Shown here: positions 17,375 to 25,753 of the stretch, in pieces | How the letters are laid out: each line of letters begins with the position of its first letter | Position numbering within the stretch: position 1 is the stretch's first letter | Assembly (NCBI GenBank): GCA_964434165.1 | Contig: CAYSUS010000034.1 | Coordinates: 1-64,000, forward strand | Source of the DNA: CAYSUS01 sp964434165 | GTDB lineage: Bacteria > Planctomycetota > Planctomycetia > Pirellulales > Thermoguttaceae | Length of the DNA stretch: 64,000 bases | Direction: 5' to 3' | Position numbers and translations under genes: made by a program | The notes under the pieces: model-generated | Seen by the model: the letters and a program-made list of their open reading frames with translations, nothing else | What the model was told of the DNA's origin: nothing | The model's database searches: none

Positions 17375-18250
17375 TCACCGTTCCGCCAGTTCCTGGCAGA
17401 CGGCGCGGATGAAGTCGGGCGTGGTCCCGCAGCAGCCGCCGACGAAGCCGGCCCCGGCTTCGATCAGTGCCGGCACGAACGAGGCGAACTCCTCCGGCGT
17501 CTGGGAGTACACCGTTTCGCCGTCGATCACCTCGGGCAGGCCGGCGTTGGCCTTGATCCAGACCGGCCGGCCGCTGGCCGCGCGCAGCCGCCCACAGATC
17601 GGCACGAAGCCCTCGATCCCCTGCCCGCAATTCGACCCGATCACGTCGGCCCCGGCGTCGAGCAGGCCCTCGGCCGCCTGCTCGGGCGTGGCGCCCATCA
17701 TCGTGCGGTCCTTGTCCTTGCCCGAGTCGAAGACCATGCAGGCCACCACGGGCAGCCCGGTGTCCTTGGCCGCCTGGACGGCGATGCCGGCCTCGGCCGG
17801 GTCGGACATGGTCTCGATAACGATGCCGTCGGCCCCGCCCTCGGCGATCGCCCCGACCTGCTCATCGAATGCCGCGCGCAGGTCCTCCTGCGAGACCTCG
17901 CCCATCACCAGCATCTTGCCGGTGGGGCCCACGGAGGCGAAGACCAAGGCCTTCTCGCCGGCCGCGCGGCGGGAGATCTCCACGCCGGCCCGGTTGATCT
18001 CCGCGGCCTGATCCGCCAGGCCGTGCCGGTCGAGAACGAACCGGTTGGCCCCGAACGTGTTGGTGAGGATGACCAGACTGCCGGCCTCGACGTAGCTGCG
18101 GGCGACGTCTTCGATCTTGTCGGCGCTGTCGAGGTTCCAGGCATCGGGGCAGGCCCCCGTGGGAAGGCCTCGAAGCTGAAGCTGCGTGCCCCAGGCCCCG
18201 TCGGTCACGACCGGTCCCGGCGCAGTCAGTTGCGCGATGAGCTCATGCAC
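17375..18250 (-). CDS. Homocysteine S-methyltransferase family protein (BHMT/MetH-N type)
   Basis: 291 residues forming a single Pfam S-methyl_trans barrel. VTDGAWGTQLQLRG is the usual N-terminal strand. The three zinc-binding cysteines are present as GSNCGQG and GGCCGTTPDF. Within the family such a stand-alone domain transfers a methyl group to homocysteine from betaine, S-methylmethionine or a corrinoid protein. The nearby UROD-like gene hints at corrinoid or methyl-donor chemistry, but the donor cannot be assigned. There is no B12-binding domain, so this is not full-length MetH. Confidence 0.88.
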   Translation of the reverse strand: MHELIAQLTAPGPVVTDGAWGTQLQLRGLPTGACPDAWNLDSADKIEDVARSYVEAGSLVILTNTFGANRFVLDRHGLADQAAEINRAGVEISRRAAGEKALVFASVGPTGKMLVMGEVSQEDLRAAFDEQVGAIAEGGADGIVIETMSDPAEAGIAVQAAKDTGLPVVACMVFDSGKDKDRTMMGATPEQAAEGLLDAGADVIGSNCGQGIEGFVPICGRLRAASGRPVWIKANAGLPEVIDGETVYSQTPEEFASFVPALIEAGAGFVGGCCGTTPDFIRAVCQELAER

Positions 18251-18364
18251 GGATTACTTACCCTTTCCATCGAGTCCAACGGGCCCCATTGTAGCCCCTC
18301 GGAAGGAGCGACAGAAGGCCCCGCCGGTTCGGGTCGTGGGGCTGCGGAAGTGACGCGCCTGGCC

Positions 18365-18567
18365 TCACGGCCGCACTTCCACCGCCCGCGGCCGGTCCAT
18401 CTCGACCTGCTGGCTCGCCGCCTCGCCGCCGCTCGGGACGGTGACCGTGTGCGGCGTCAGCGGCGTCTTCCCGTCAAGGCGATGGCAATACTCAACACAA
18501 TGCCGCCGGGTTGCTCGATAATCCGACCGTGCAGTTCGATCAGTTCCCCAAGGGTCAAACAGCGCAT
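18365..18567 (-). pseudogene. Remnant of a doc/fic toxin start joined to an unrelated tail
   Basis: From 18567 the minus strand reads MRCLTLGELIELHGRIIEQ, a clear match to the start of death-on-curing (Doc) toxins, then loses homology after about 22 residues and stops near 18457. In another frame the same strand continues as HRLDGKTPLTPHTVTVPSG and ends at 18365, like the tail of some other protein. No antitoxin or Fic motif (HxFxxxN) is present. This is a dead fragment in a 444-bp gap; the rest of that gap (18251-18364 and 18568-18694) shows nothing recognisable. Confidence 0.6.
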
Positions 18568-18694
18568 CAGGCCAGTCGCTTGTACAGTTCGGCATACTTC
18601 TTGAGCACGCGGGTGTTCCCGCGAGGCAGAGCCTCCCCTGCGGGCCGCTCCCACGCAGGAGCCCGGGAGCGCGATTCAGGCACGAAGGCCTTCG

Positions 18695-19984
18695 TCAATA
18701 CACCATCACCGGCCCGCCGGCCGGGGCGGCGTAGCCCTGCTCGTCGTGGTACAAATACACGGAGCATCCCGCGCCCGGGCGGATCGCGGTGCGACGCGCG
18801 TAGATCGTCCAGTGCCCGCCGGGCCAGTCCTCGCTGGGGGCGAGAACGCCGGGGTTCTTGCCCAAGCGGACGATGCCTTTGGGCCAGTCGTCGGGCAGGG
18901 TCTTGCTCACCTGCCACCGGCCGGCCTCTGGGTGCGCGAAGCGATCGGTCACGGGGACGATGGCCGCGTCGGACCGACCGTGCTGGCGGACCCAGTCGTA
19001 CACGCCCACGCGGAAGTGGATGTAGGGCCGGTCCTGCGAGTCGATGAGGATCTTGCGCCCGCCGAGGGTGAACTCGTGCCCCGAGTCGAAGACCAGGCAC
19101 TTCGTGTCGGCCTCGGCCTTGCTCACCGGCAGCGAGACGGGCTGACCGGCCGCGTTTCGCCACGTGCCGTCGGCGCGGCGTTTCATGTAGTAGATGTTGT
19201 ACCGGTACACGGCCTCGTGCAGCCCGGGGTACTTCAGCGGGCGCCACGGGTGCGGACGGTCCTCGGTCACGCGCGCGGCGTTGTCGTCCTTGTGGCACCA
19301 GAACACGTGGACCGTCTTGCGCTCGGCCCCGGGCAGGAAGAAGCAATAGGCCGCGGCCAGCCGGTCCGGCGGATCGAGGCGCATCTCGACGATCCGCTGC
19401 GGATCGCCCCAGGTGCGGCCGTCGTCGCCGCTTGCGCGTAATGTCCACGGCTCCATGTGTCCGCCGGCGCGGTAGAACAGCAGCATGCCGCCGTCGGCCA
19501 TGCGCATCACCTGGGGATAGGTCGCCCGGGGCGTGGGCGGGGGCTGCTCGTCCCAAGAGGCGATGTCGTGCGGCCTGGTGCTTCGGGTATGCCGCATGGG
19601 CCCGCCGTGGCATCCGTGGAACACGTGCAGAAAGCCTCGCCGATCGATGCACAAGGCCGGGTTGCCGTGGTCGTCGTTCTTCAAACCGAGCTCCGAGAGC
19701 TGCACCGGCCCGGCCCAGCTCTTCTCCTTCTCGTCATAGGCCATGGCGATGGGCCGGGCCTGGGCGCTGGAGAAGACGCAGAAGACCTTGTCCTCGGCCG
19801 CCACGGCGTGCGGCCAGATCACGTAGTCGTAGAAAGGAGCCATCAGGCGCCCGTCGCGGACGTTGCCCGGGCCGAGCAGGGCGAACGGGCGCGGCTGGGA
19901 CGTTTCTGCCGCAGCGACCGAGGCGGTGACTAGCAGGGCCGAGAGGGCGAGGGGGAGGGAGCGGGTCATGAAGGAGCGTGTCAT
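18695..19984 (-). CDS. Secreted BNR-4 repeat protein
   Basis: 429 residues from the chosen start (MTRSFMTRSLPLALSALLV), which begins a normal Sec signal ending near AAAE; a GGAG site precedes it. The mature part is a propeller of BNR_4 type: DGRLMAPFYDYVIWPHAVAA-like opening, HGNPALCIDRRGFLHVFHG, RATYPQVMRMADGGMLLFYR, TLRASGDDGRTWG and DSQDRPYIHFRVG blades. The family is found beside polysaccharide-degrading genes in planctomycetes, verrucomicrobia and Bacteroidetes and probably includes glycan lyases or hydrolases. No activity can be assigned from motifs. It is divergent from the esterase gene. A longer frame to 20116 has no signal peptide and was rejected. Confidence 0.8.
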   Translation of the reverse strand: MTRSFMTRSLPLALSALLVTASVAAAETSQPRPFALLGPGNVRDGRLMAPFYDYVIWPHAVAAEDKVFCVFSSAQARPIAMAYDEKEKSWAGPVQLSELGLKNDDHGNPALCIDRRGFLHVFHGCHGGPMRHTRSTRPHDIASWDEQPPPTPRATYPQVMRMADGGMLLFYRAGGHMEPWTLRASGDDGRTWGDPQRIVEMRLDPPDRLAAAYCFFLPGAERKTVHVFWCHKDDNAARVTEDRPHPWRPLKYPGLHEAVYRYNIYYMKRRADGTWRNAAGQPVSLPVSKAEADTKCLVFDSGHEFTLGGRKILIDSQDRPYIHFRVGVYDWVRQHGRSDAAIVPVTDRFAHPEAGRWQVSKTLPDDWPKGIVRLGKNPGVLAPSEDWPGGHWTIYARRTAIRPGAGCSVYLYHDEQGYAAPAGGPVMVY

Positions 19985-20289
19985 GGGCGTGTCTCCGGGT
20001 GAAGGTGGCCCCTTCGTCGGACCAGGCGCGTGGGGGAGGGAACAAGCATGCCCCGAGAGGATGGACGCGAATTCGAATTGTAATCTCGATGGTCCCCGTT
20101 GAGAACGGCACGGCAACCGGGCTTTGCCGACCCGGCCGAGGACCTTGGGGCACGGTCAGGATTCAGCGGGTCGGGCTGGCACATCGAGGGGTCATTGCGA
20201 TTCCGCTGGACCACGGCGAGTCGGGGGACAATAATCGGCGTGCTGAATACTAGCCCCCCCCATCCCCGCCGCATGCAAGGAGAACCCCC
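19985..20289. other. Divergent intergenic region between BNR-4 and esterase genes
   Basis: No gene seen in 305 bp. On the minus strand TTCTCA and TACAAT lie 17 bases apart (about 20075-20103), a weak promoter candidate for the BNR-4 gene. On the plus strand a GGAG ribosome site at about 20279 serves the esterase. Confidence 0.35.
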
Positions 20290-21210
20290 GTGAAGACGCT
20301 GCTCCCAGCCCGACCCCGCGTTTTCGCCGTCCTTCTCCTGCTCGCCTCCTCGGCCTCCGCCCAGGTCAACGAGAAGGTCGTCATCGAGCGGGACGTCGAG
20401 TACGGCCGCGTCGGGGATCGGGTCCTGAAGCTCGACGTGGTCCGGCCCCGCGAGAAACCCGAGAGGCCCATGCCCGTCGTCTGCTTCGTCCACGGCGGCG
20501 GCTGGGCAGGCGGCAACAAGCGCGTGGGGGTGCCGCTGCTCGTCCCGATGGCCGAGAAGGGCTACTTCGGCGTCTCGGTCGGGTACCGGCTCACGGGCGA
20601 GGCGACCTGGCCCGCCCAGATCCACGACTGCAAGGCGGCGATCCGCTGGATCCGCGCCAGCGCAAAGAAGTACCACCTCGACCCGGACCGGATCGGCGTC
20701 TGGGGCATGTCGGCCGGCGGGCATCTGGTCGCGCTGCTCGGAACGTCCGGCGGCGTGAAGGCCCTGGAGGGCCAGTGCGGATCGCCGGACCAGTCGAGCC
20801 GCGTGACCTGCGTGCTGAACTGGTTCGGACCCGCGGACCTCGTGGCCGCCAGCAAGGACCCCGAAGTGCTTCCGCGCGTCAAGCGGCTCCTGGACGGGCT
20901 GGTCGGCGGCCCGGCCGCGGACCATCAGGACGCGCTCAAGGCCGCCTCGCCGGTCACCTACGTCAGCCGCGACGACGCCCCGACCCTCACCATGCACGGC
21001 AGCAACGACCGGATCGTTCCGCTCTCCCAGGCGAAGATGCTCGATGCCGCCCTGGACGAGGCGGGCGTCCCTTCGGCCCTGGTGATCGTCCACGGGGCGG
21101 GCCACGGGTTTGGGGGCGACGACGTCTTCAGCCGCTGCCGGGCGTTCTTCGACGAGCACCTTCGCGGCGGCGACGGGGAGCTGAAGGACGAGACGATTCG
21201 GGGCGAGTAG
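20290..21210 (+). CDS. Secreted alpha/beta-hydrolase (BD-FAE/carboxylesterase type)
   Basis: 306 residues starting at GTG with a GGAG site. There is a Sec signal (LLLLASSASAQ). The oxyanion-hole motif is HGGGWAGG (about 70), the nucleophile Ser is in GMSAGGH (about 144), Asp in HGSNDRIVP (about 240) and His in GAGHGF (about 272), giving a complete catalytic triad. The BD-FAE subgroup removes ester decorations such as acetyl or feruloyl groups from plant glycans. With the BNR and sulfatase genes it fits extracellular polysaccharide breakdown. The true ester substrate is unknown. Confidence 0.88.
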   Translation: MKTLLPARPRVFAVLLLLASSASAQVNEKVVIERDVEYGRVGDRVLKLDVVRPREKPERPMPVVCFVHGGGWAGGNKRVGVPLLVPMAEKGYFGVSVGYRLTGEATWPAQIHDCKAAIRWIRASAKKYHLDPDRIGVWGMSAGGHLVALLGTSGGVKALEGQCGSPDQSSRVTCVLNWFGPADLVAASKDPEVLPRVKRLLDGLVGGPAADHQDALKAASPVTYVSRDDAPTLTMHGSNDRIVPLSQAKMLDAALDEAGVPSALVIVHGAGHGFGGDDVFSRCRAFFDEHLRGGDGELKDETIRGE

Positions 21211-21211
21211 A

Positions 21212-22000
21212 TCAGCGCGGATTCCCCAACAGCGCGTCCACCGCCGCGCCCACGTCCGGCTGCGCCGCGAGGCTCTCACCCACGAGCATGGCCTGGACGC
21301 CCGCCTCCTGGAGGCGCAACGCGTCGGCCCAGGTGCGGATGCCGCTCTCGCCCACCAGAACGCGGTCGGCCGGCACCTTCGCCCGCATTCGGATCGTGTG
21401 CTCCAGATCGACCTCGAAGGTGCGCAGGTCGCGGTTGTTCACGCCGATCAGCCGGGCGCCGCACCGGAGCACGCGAGGCAGGTTCTCCGGCTCGTAGAGC
21501 TCCACGAGCGGCGTCATCCCCAGCGAGACGATCGTCTCGTAAAGGAGCACCAGGGCCGCGTCGTCCAGGCACTCGGCGATCAGCAGCACGGCGTCGGCCC
21601 CGGCCGCCCGGGCCTGGAGCGCCTGGTACGGGTCGAGGATGAAGTCCTTGCGCAACAGCGGCAGATCGACCTCGGCGCGGATCGCGCGGAGATAGTCCAG
21701 GCTGCCCTGGAAGTACGGCTCGTCGGTCAGCACGCTGATGCACGTCGCGCCGTGGTCCTGGTAGGTCCGCGCGATCCCCACCGGATCGAAGTCCTCGCGG
21801 ATGACTCCTCTGGAGGGGCTGGCCTTTTTCACCTCGGCGATCAGGCGAATGGGCCCCGGCGCGGCCAGGGCCGCGAAGAAGTCGCGCGGCGGCGGGGCGT
21901 CGGCCGCGCGCCGCCGGAGCGCCGACTCCGCCAGCCGGGCCTTGGCGGCGGCGATCTCTTCGCGCTTGGTGGCGACGATCTGGTCGAGAATGGTGGGCAC
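21212..22000 (-). CDS. trpC: Indole-3-glycerol-phosphate synthase
   Basis: 262 residues, usual length for a monofunctional enzyme. The TIM-barrel blocks are all present: LIAEVKKASPSRG (phosphate/Lys), CISVLTDEPYFQG, LLRKDFILDPYQ, LLIAECL, GVNNRDLRTFEVD and VGESGI. It catalyses ring closure of CdRP to indole-glycerol phosphate in tryptophan synthesis. It starts 10 bp after the purH stop on the same strand, so the two are probably co-transcribed. It ends 2 bp from the stop of the convergent esterase. No other trp genes are in the window, implying a dispersed pathway. Confidence 0.96.
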   Translation of the reverse strand: MPTILDQIVATKREEIAAAKARLAESALRRRAADAPPPRDFFAALAAPGPIRLIAEVKKASPSRGVIREDFDPVGIARTYQDHGATCISVLTDEPYFQGSLDYLRAIRAEVDLPLLRKDFILDPYQALQARAAGADAVLLIAECLDDAALVLLYETIVSLGMTPLVELYEPENLPRVLRCGARLIGVNNRDLRTFEVDLEHTIRMRAKVPADRVLVGESGIRTWADALRLQEAGVQAMLVGESLAAQPDVGAAVDALLGNPR

Positions 22001-22010
22001 GGGCGCGGGG

Positions 22011-23585
22011 TCAATGCTTGAAGTGCCGCCTTCCGGTGAAGATCATCGACAGCCCGTGCTCTTTGCAGGCGGCGATCACCTCGTCGTCCTTCTTGGAGCC
22101 GCCCGGCTGGATCACGGCCTTCACCCCGGCCGCGGCGGCCTGGTGGATCGAATCCGGGAAGGGGAAGAACGCGTCGGAGGCCATCACCGAGCCTTCGGCC
22201 CGGTCGCCGGCCTTCTCGATCGCGATCCGCACCGAATCCACGCGGCTCATCTGTCCGGCCCCGGCCCCCAGCAGCATGCAGTTCTTGGCCAGGACGATGG
22301 CGTTGGACTTGACGTGCCGGACCATGGTCCAGGCGAAGGCGAGGTCGCGTCGCTGGGCGTCGGTCGGCTGGGACTGGGTGACCACCTTCCACTGGACTTC
22401 GGGGTCGGGCAGCTCGTCGCAGTCCTGCGCCAGGGCCCCGCCGGCCACGCAGCGATAGACGAAGCAGTGCCCCACCGGCTCCAGGTCGCCGACCTCGACG
22501 AGTCGCACGTTGGCCTTCCACTTGGGCCGCGTGGTGAGGACCTCGCGAGCTGCGGGTTCGAACTCCGGGGCCACGATCGCCTCGACGAACAGGCCCGGCT
22601 CGGCGAGCACCTCGGCCGTGGCGGCGTCCATCGGGCGGTTCAAGCCCAGCACCGACCCGAAGGCGCTGAGCGGATCGCCGGCCATCGCGTCGCGCAGGGC
22701 GTCGGCCAGGCGCGTCGATTCGGCGGCCCCGCACGGGTTGTTGTGCTTGATCACCACGGCCGCCGGCTCGGCGAAGCTCCGCGCGATGGAAAGCGCGCTG
22801 TCCAGGTCGAGGATGTTGTTGTACGACAGCTCCTTGCCGTGCAGTTGTCGGGCGGAGATGAGGCTCGCGCCGCAGGCATCGGGCCGTGCATAGAGCGCGG
22901 CGCGCTGGTGCGGGTTCTCGCCGTAGCGCAGCACGCAGCGGCGCCGCAGATTCATAGTCACGGCCGCCGGGAACGGCCCGTCGGCCGTCTGGTCCGCGAA
23001 CCACGCGGCGATCGCCTGATCGTACGCGGCCGTGTGGGCGAAGGCCTCGGCCGCCAGCTTGCGGCGCAGCTCCGGCGTGGTGGCGCCGCCGGCGGCCAGC
23101 TGCTCCAGGATCGCGGGATACTGCTCGCGGTCGGTGGCGATGGTCACGAAGGCGTGGTTCTTGGCCGCCGCGCGGACCAGCGTGGGGCCGCCGATGTCAA
23201 TCTGCTCGATCGCCTCGTCGAAGCCGACCCCCTCCCGCGCGATCGTAGCCGCAAACGGGTACAGATTGACCACGACCAGCTCGAAGCTCACGATGCCGTG
23301 CTCGGCCAGGGCCTCCAGATCGTCCGCGCGGTCATGTCGGCAGAGGATGCCGGCGTGCACTTTCGGGTGGAGGGTCTTCACCCGGCCGTCCATCATCTCG
23401 GGAAAGCCCGTGTAATCGGCAACGTCGCGCACGCCAACGCCCTCGCTCTCCAGGTGCCTGCGCGTGCCGCCGGTGCTGTAGATCTCGACCCCAGCGTCGG
23501 CCAGGGCCCGGGCGAAGCCGGCCAGCCCCATCTTGTCGCTGACGCTGATCAGGGCCCGGCGTATCGGGGGGGAGGTGTTGGGCAT
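22011..23585 (-). CDS. purH: Bifunctional AICAR formyltransferase/IMP cyclohydrolase
   Basis: 524 residues. The N-terminal IMP cyclohydrolase (MGS-like) domain has ALISVSDKMGLAGFA, STGGTRRHLE and GRVKTLHPKVHAGIL. The AICAR transformylase domain has LRYGENPHQ, ELSYNNILD, VIKHNNPCGAA and SDAFFPFPDSI. It performs the last two steps of purine synthesis. The ATG at 23585 gives the canonical start; a longer frame to 23654 adds 23 unrelated residues. The C-terminus FTGRRHFKH is the usual end. It leads the purH-trpC pair. Confidence 0.97.
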   Translation of the reverse strand: MPNTSPPIRRALISVSDKMGLAGFARALADAGVEIYSTGGTRRHLESEGVGVRDVADYTGFPEMMDGRVKTLHPKVHAGILCRHDRADDLEALAEHGIVSFELVVVNLYPFAATIAREGVGFDEAIEQIDIGGPTLVRAAAKNHAFVTIATDREQYPAILEQLAAGGATTPELRRKLAAEAFAHTAAYDQAIAAWFADQTADGPFPAAVTMNLRRRCVLRYGENPHQRAALYARPDACGASLISARQLHGKELSYNNILDLDSALSIARSFAEPAAVVIKHNNPCGAAESTRLADALRDAMAGDPLSAFGSVLGLNRPMDAATAEVLAEPGLFVEAIVAPEFEPAAREVLTTRPKWKANVRLVEVGDLEPVGHCFVYRCVAGGALAQDCDELPDPEVQWKVVTQSQPTDAQRRDLAFAWTMVRHVKSNAIVLAKNCMLLGAGAGQMSRVDSVRIAIEKAGDRAEGSVMASDAFFPFPDSIHQAAAAGVKAVIQPGGSKKDDEVIAACKEHGLSMIFTGRRHFKH

Positions 23586-23855
23586 GGGAGGTTCACACTC
23601 CGCTGGTACGCGACGCGGGGACTGCGCGGATCGGCCCCTGGAAGACAGGCCCACGCGGCCTGACTCGAGCCCCCGCCGCCACCTCTTGGTTTACGGCTTC
23701 CGGGAGCCGAGGTCAAGCAGCCCCGACATAAGAGGGCACCGCGGCGCTCGTTACGGCCACCATGGCGCGTGGCGGTCAACCGCGCCGCGCGGCACGGGCG
23801 AGAGACCCGAGTCGCGCGCCGCCTCAGGACGGCCGCCCCCGGGGAGGAAACGCAA

Positions 23856-25298
23856 CTACAGCTCGAACGGGTTCTCGCTCGGCTGGGCCGGGGCCGGCTC
23901 AGGCTCGGTCGGCTGCTCGGGGGCAGCCTCGTCCGGCTTGGCCTCGCCCGGGCCTTCCTCGCCCGCCGGAAGCGTCCCCTGCTGAATTGGGGCCGGCTTG
24001 TCGGGTTTGGGCCTGCGGGCCGCCGCGTAATCGATCGGCTCGGCCAGCTCGATCTCGTGCAGGCACTGGATCAGGCCGCCTTCCGCGGCCAGATAGACCC
24101 GGTCGGTGTCGCCGTTGCGGAGCCGAATCGGCTGGGCCACCACGGACATCGTGTCCAGAAGCGAGCCATTGGCCGCGTCCAGCACGCGCAGTTGGCTCAG
24201 CTTGTCCACGGCATAGACCCGATCGCGGCTCTTCGCCACGAACTGGAGGACGGCCGGAGCCCACCACTTCTGGGCGCCCGACTTGGCGTCCACGCAATAC
24301 ATGCCGCCGGGCTGCGTGGCGACGTACAGCGTCTCGCCGACCAGGACGGGCGGCTCGACCAGCGGCACGCCGGTCGAGAACCGCCAGAGAACGTCTCCCG
24401 ACTTGTCCGAGATCGCGTACACGAACCCGTCGTTGCTCGATGCGAAGAGCGCCCCCGGGTCCGTGGGCGTCTCCGGGCTGGGTGGCAGATACGACGGCTG
24501 CGCCGTGATGGCGCTGGCCGTGCCGAGCCGGTACTTGACGCCGAAACGCTCCTCGCGGCGGTCCAGCACCGCGACGAACATGAAGCCCGAGTCGGTCGGC
24601 CAGACCACGTAGTCCATGGCCTTGTCCTCACGGGCCACGACGGGCTGGATCATGCTCCGCCCCAGCACCTGGCAGGCAAGCGGCGGCGACACTTCCTGGC
24701 TCAGGCGGAAGGACTCCATGCGGGCGACGCGCTCCTCGGCGCTCTCTTCGGGCGAAGGCCTCGGCTCGCGGCGAAGGACGCCCAACTCCTCAAGAGGATC
24801 CTTGGCCGGCTGCAGTGGGTAGGCGAACATCAGGCCTTGGACCGTGGGCACGTAGGCATGGTCGCGGCTCAGCGCGGCGCCGGCGCCGGGCGCCCCCTCC
24901 AACTGCGTCTTCCACAGCAGTTTGCCGTTGAACCGATTGACGACGTAGAGAAACGACCCGTTGACCACGGCGACCAGGTCGCCGTTGACGCCGGGCACGA
25001 GGCTCGGATGCATCGGGTTGCCGATTTGGCTAGCCCACAACGTCTCGCCCGTCTCCGCATCCAGCGCGGTGAGCATCGCCCGGTCGTCCTGCACCAGCAG
25101 CGTCCCGCGGTCGAGAACAAGATCCCGGACGCGACTGCGCGACCGGTCCATCGGGACCTGGGTGAACCAGGCCCGCTTCATCCCGAGATGGCGGGCCTCG
25201 GTCTGCGTGATCAGCGGGGTGCGCACCTCGGCCAGAATCCCCCGGGACGAAAGCAGTACGGCGCTGACCGCTGCAACCAGGACGAGTCGTCGCGTCAT
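23856..25298 (-). CDS. Exported PQQ-like beta-propeller protein
   Basis: 480 residues starting at 25298 with a good GAGGTGG site. A Sec signal (VLVAAVSAVLLSSRGILA) is followed by repeated blades of the PQQ/YVTN type: TALDAETGETLWASQIG, YVVNRFNGKLLWKTQL, YAISDKSGDVLWRFSTG, YCVDAKSGAQKWWAP and RVLDAANGSLLDTM. The last 70 residues are Pro/Glu-rich, low in order, and end NPFEL. There is no heme motif and no quinoprotein-dehydrogenase active site, so it is more likely a scaffold or BamB-like protein than an enzyme. It is divergent from the 1322-residue protein; a longer upstream frame to 25616 lacks a signal and was rejected. Confidence 0.8.
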   Translation of the reverse strand: MTRRLVLVAAVSAVLLSSRGILAEVRTPLITQTEARHLGMKRAWFTQVPMDRSRSRVRDLVLDRGTLLVQDDRAMLTALDAETGETLWASQIGNPMHPSLVPGVNGDLVAVVNGSFLYVVNRFNGKLLWKTQLEGAPGAGAALSRDHAYVPTVQGLMFAYPLQPAKDPLEELGVLRREPRPSPEESAEERVARMESFRLSQEVSPPLACQVLGRSMIQPVVAREDKAMDYVVWPTDSGFMFVAVLDRREERFGVKYRLGTASAITAQPSYLPPSPETPTDPGALFASSNDGFVYAISDKSGDVLWRFSTGVPLVEPPVLVGETLYVATQPGGMYCVDAKSGAQKWWAPAVLQFVAKSRDRVYAVDKLSQLRVLDAANGSLLDTMSVVAQPIRLRNGDTDRVYLAAEGGLIQCLHEIELAEPIDYAAARRPKPDKPAPIQQGTLPAGEEGPGEAKPDEAAPEQPTEPEPAPAQPSENPFEL

Positions 25299-25753
25299 CG
25301 ATCCACCTCGCAAGAATAGGCGTTCCGCCCGGGCCCGGGGCGCAGACCCCCGGCCGGGATGGATGCGAACAGGCTTCTGTTCCGACCCTGTCATCTTAAC
25401 TCCCGCGGCCGGGGAAATCACGCGAAAAACCGCCTCAGCCCTGCCACGGGCCAGCTCCGCCGTTCTGCGCGCTCGGCGGCCGCGCAGCGCCGGCCCGGGG
25501 TCATACCGCGGAAGAGTGGCACGCGCGGTGCACCCCGCTAGACCGTCCGCCGCCGCACCTCTACCATGAGACCCAAGGTAGGGACTCGCGATTTGCGCGA
25601 GGCTGCCGGGGGGCATTCGCAGCGTTGGACTCGCAGTCCGCGGCGCCTTCGGGGGGGAGAAGCCAGGGCCTTGCCCTCCGCCAAGTCAGAAGAAAGGATG
25701 CGGCCACCACCCCCCTGTTGGGTCGGGGCTGGTTGGTGCAGGAGACGCATTTG
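25299..25753. other. Divergent 455-bp intergenic region
   Basis: It contains the upstream regions of both the PQQ-like gene (minus) and the large unknown gene (plus). A GGAGA ribosome site lies near 25741, 9 bp before the large gene. I recognise no RNA, repeat or confident promoter, and no protein in any frame. Confidence 0.5.

Noticed and set aside
23586..23654. Extended N-terminus for PurH
   Set aside because: The extra 23 residues are Arg/Ser/Pro-rich, absent from the family, and the canonical start is at 23585.
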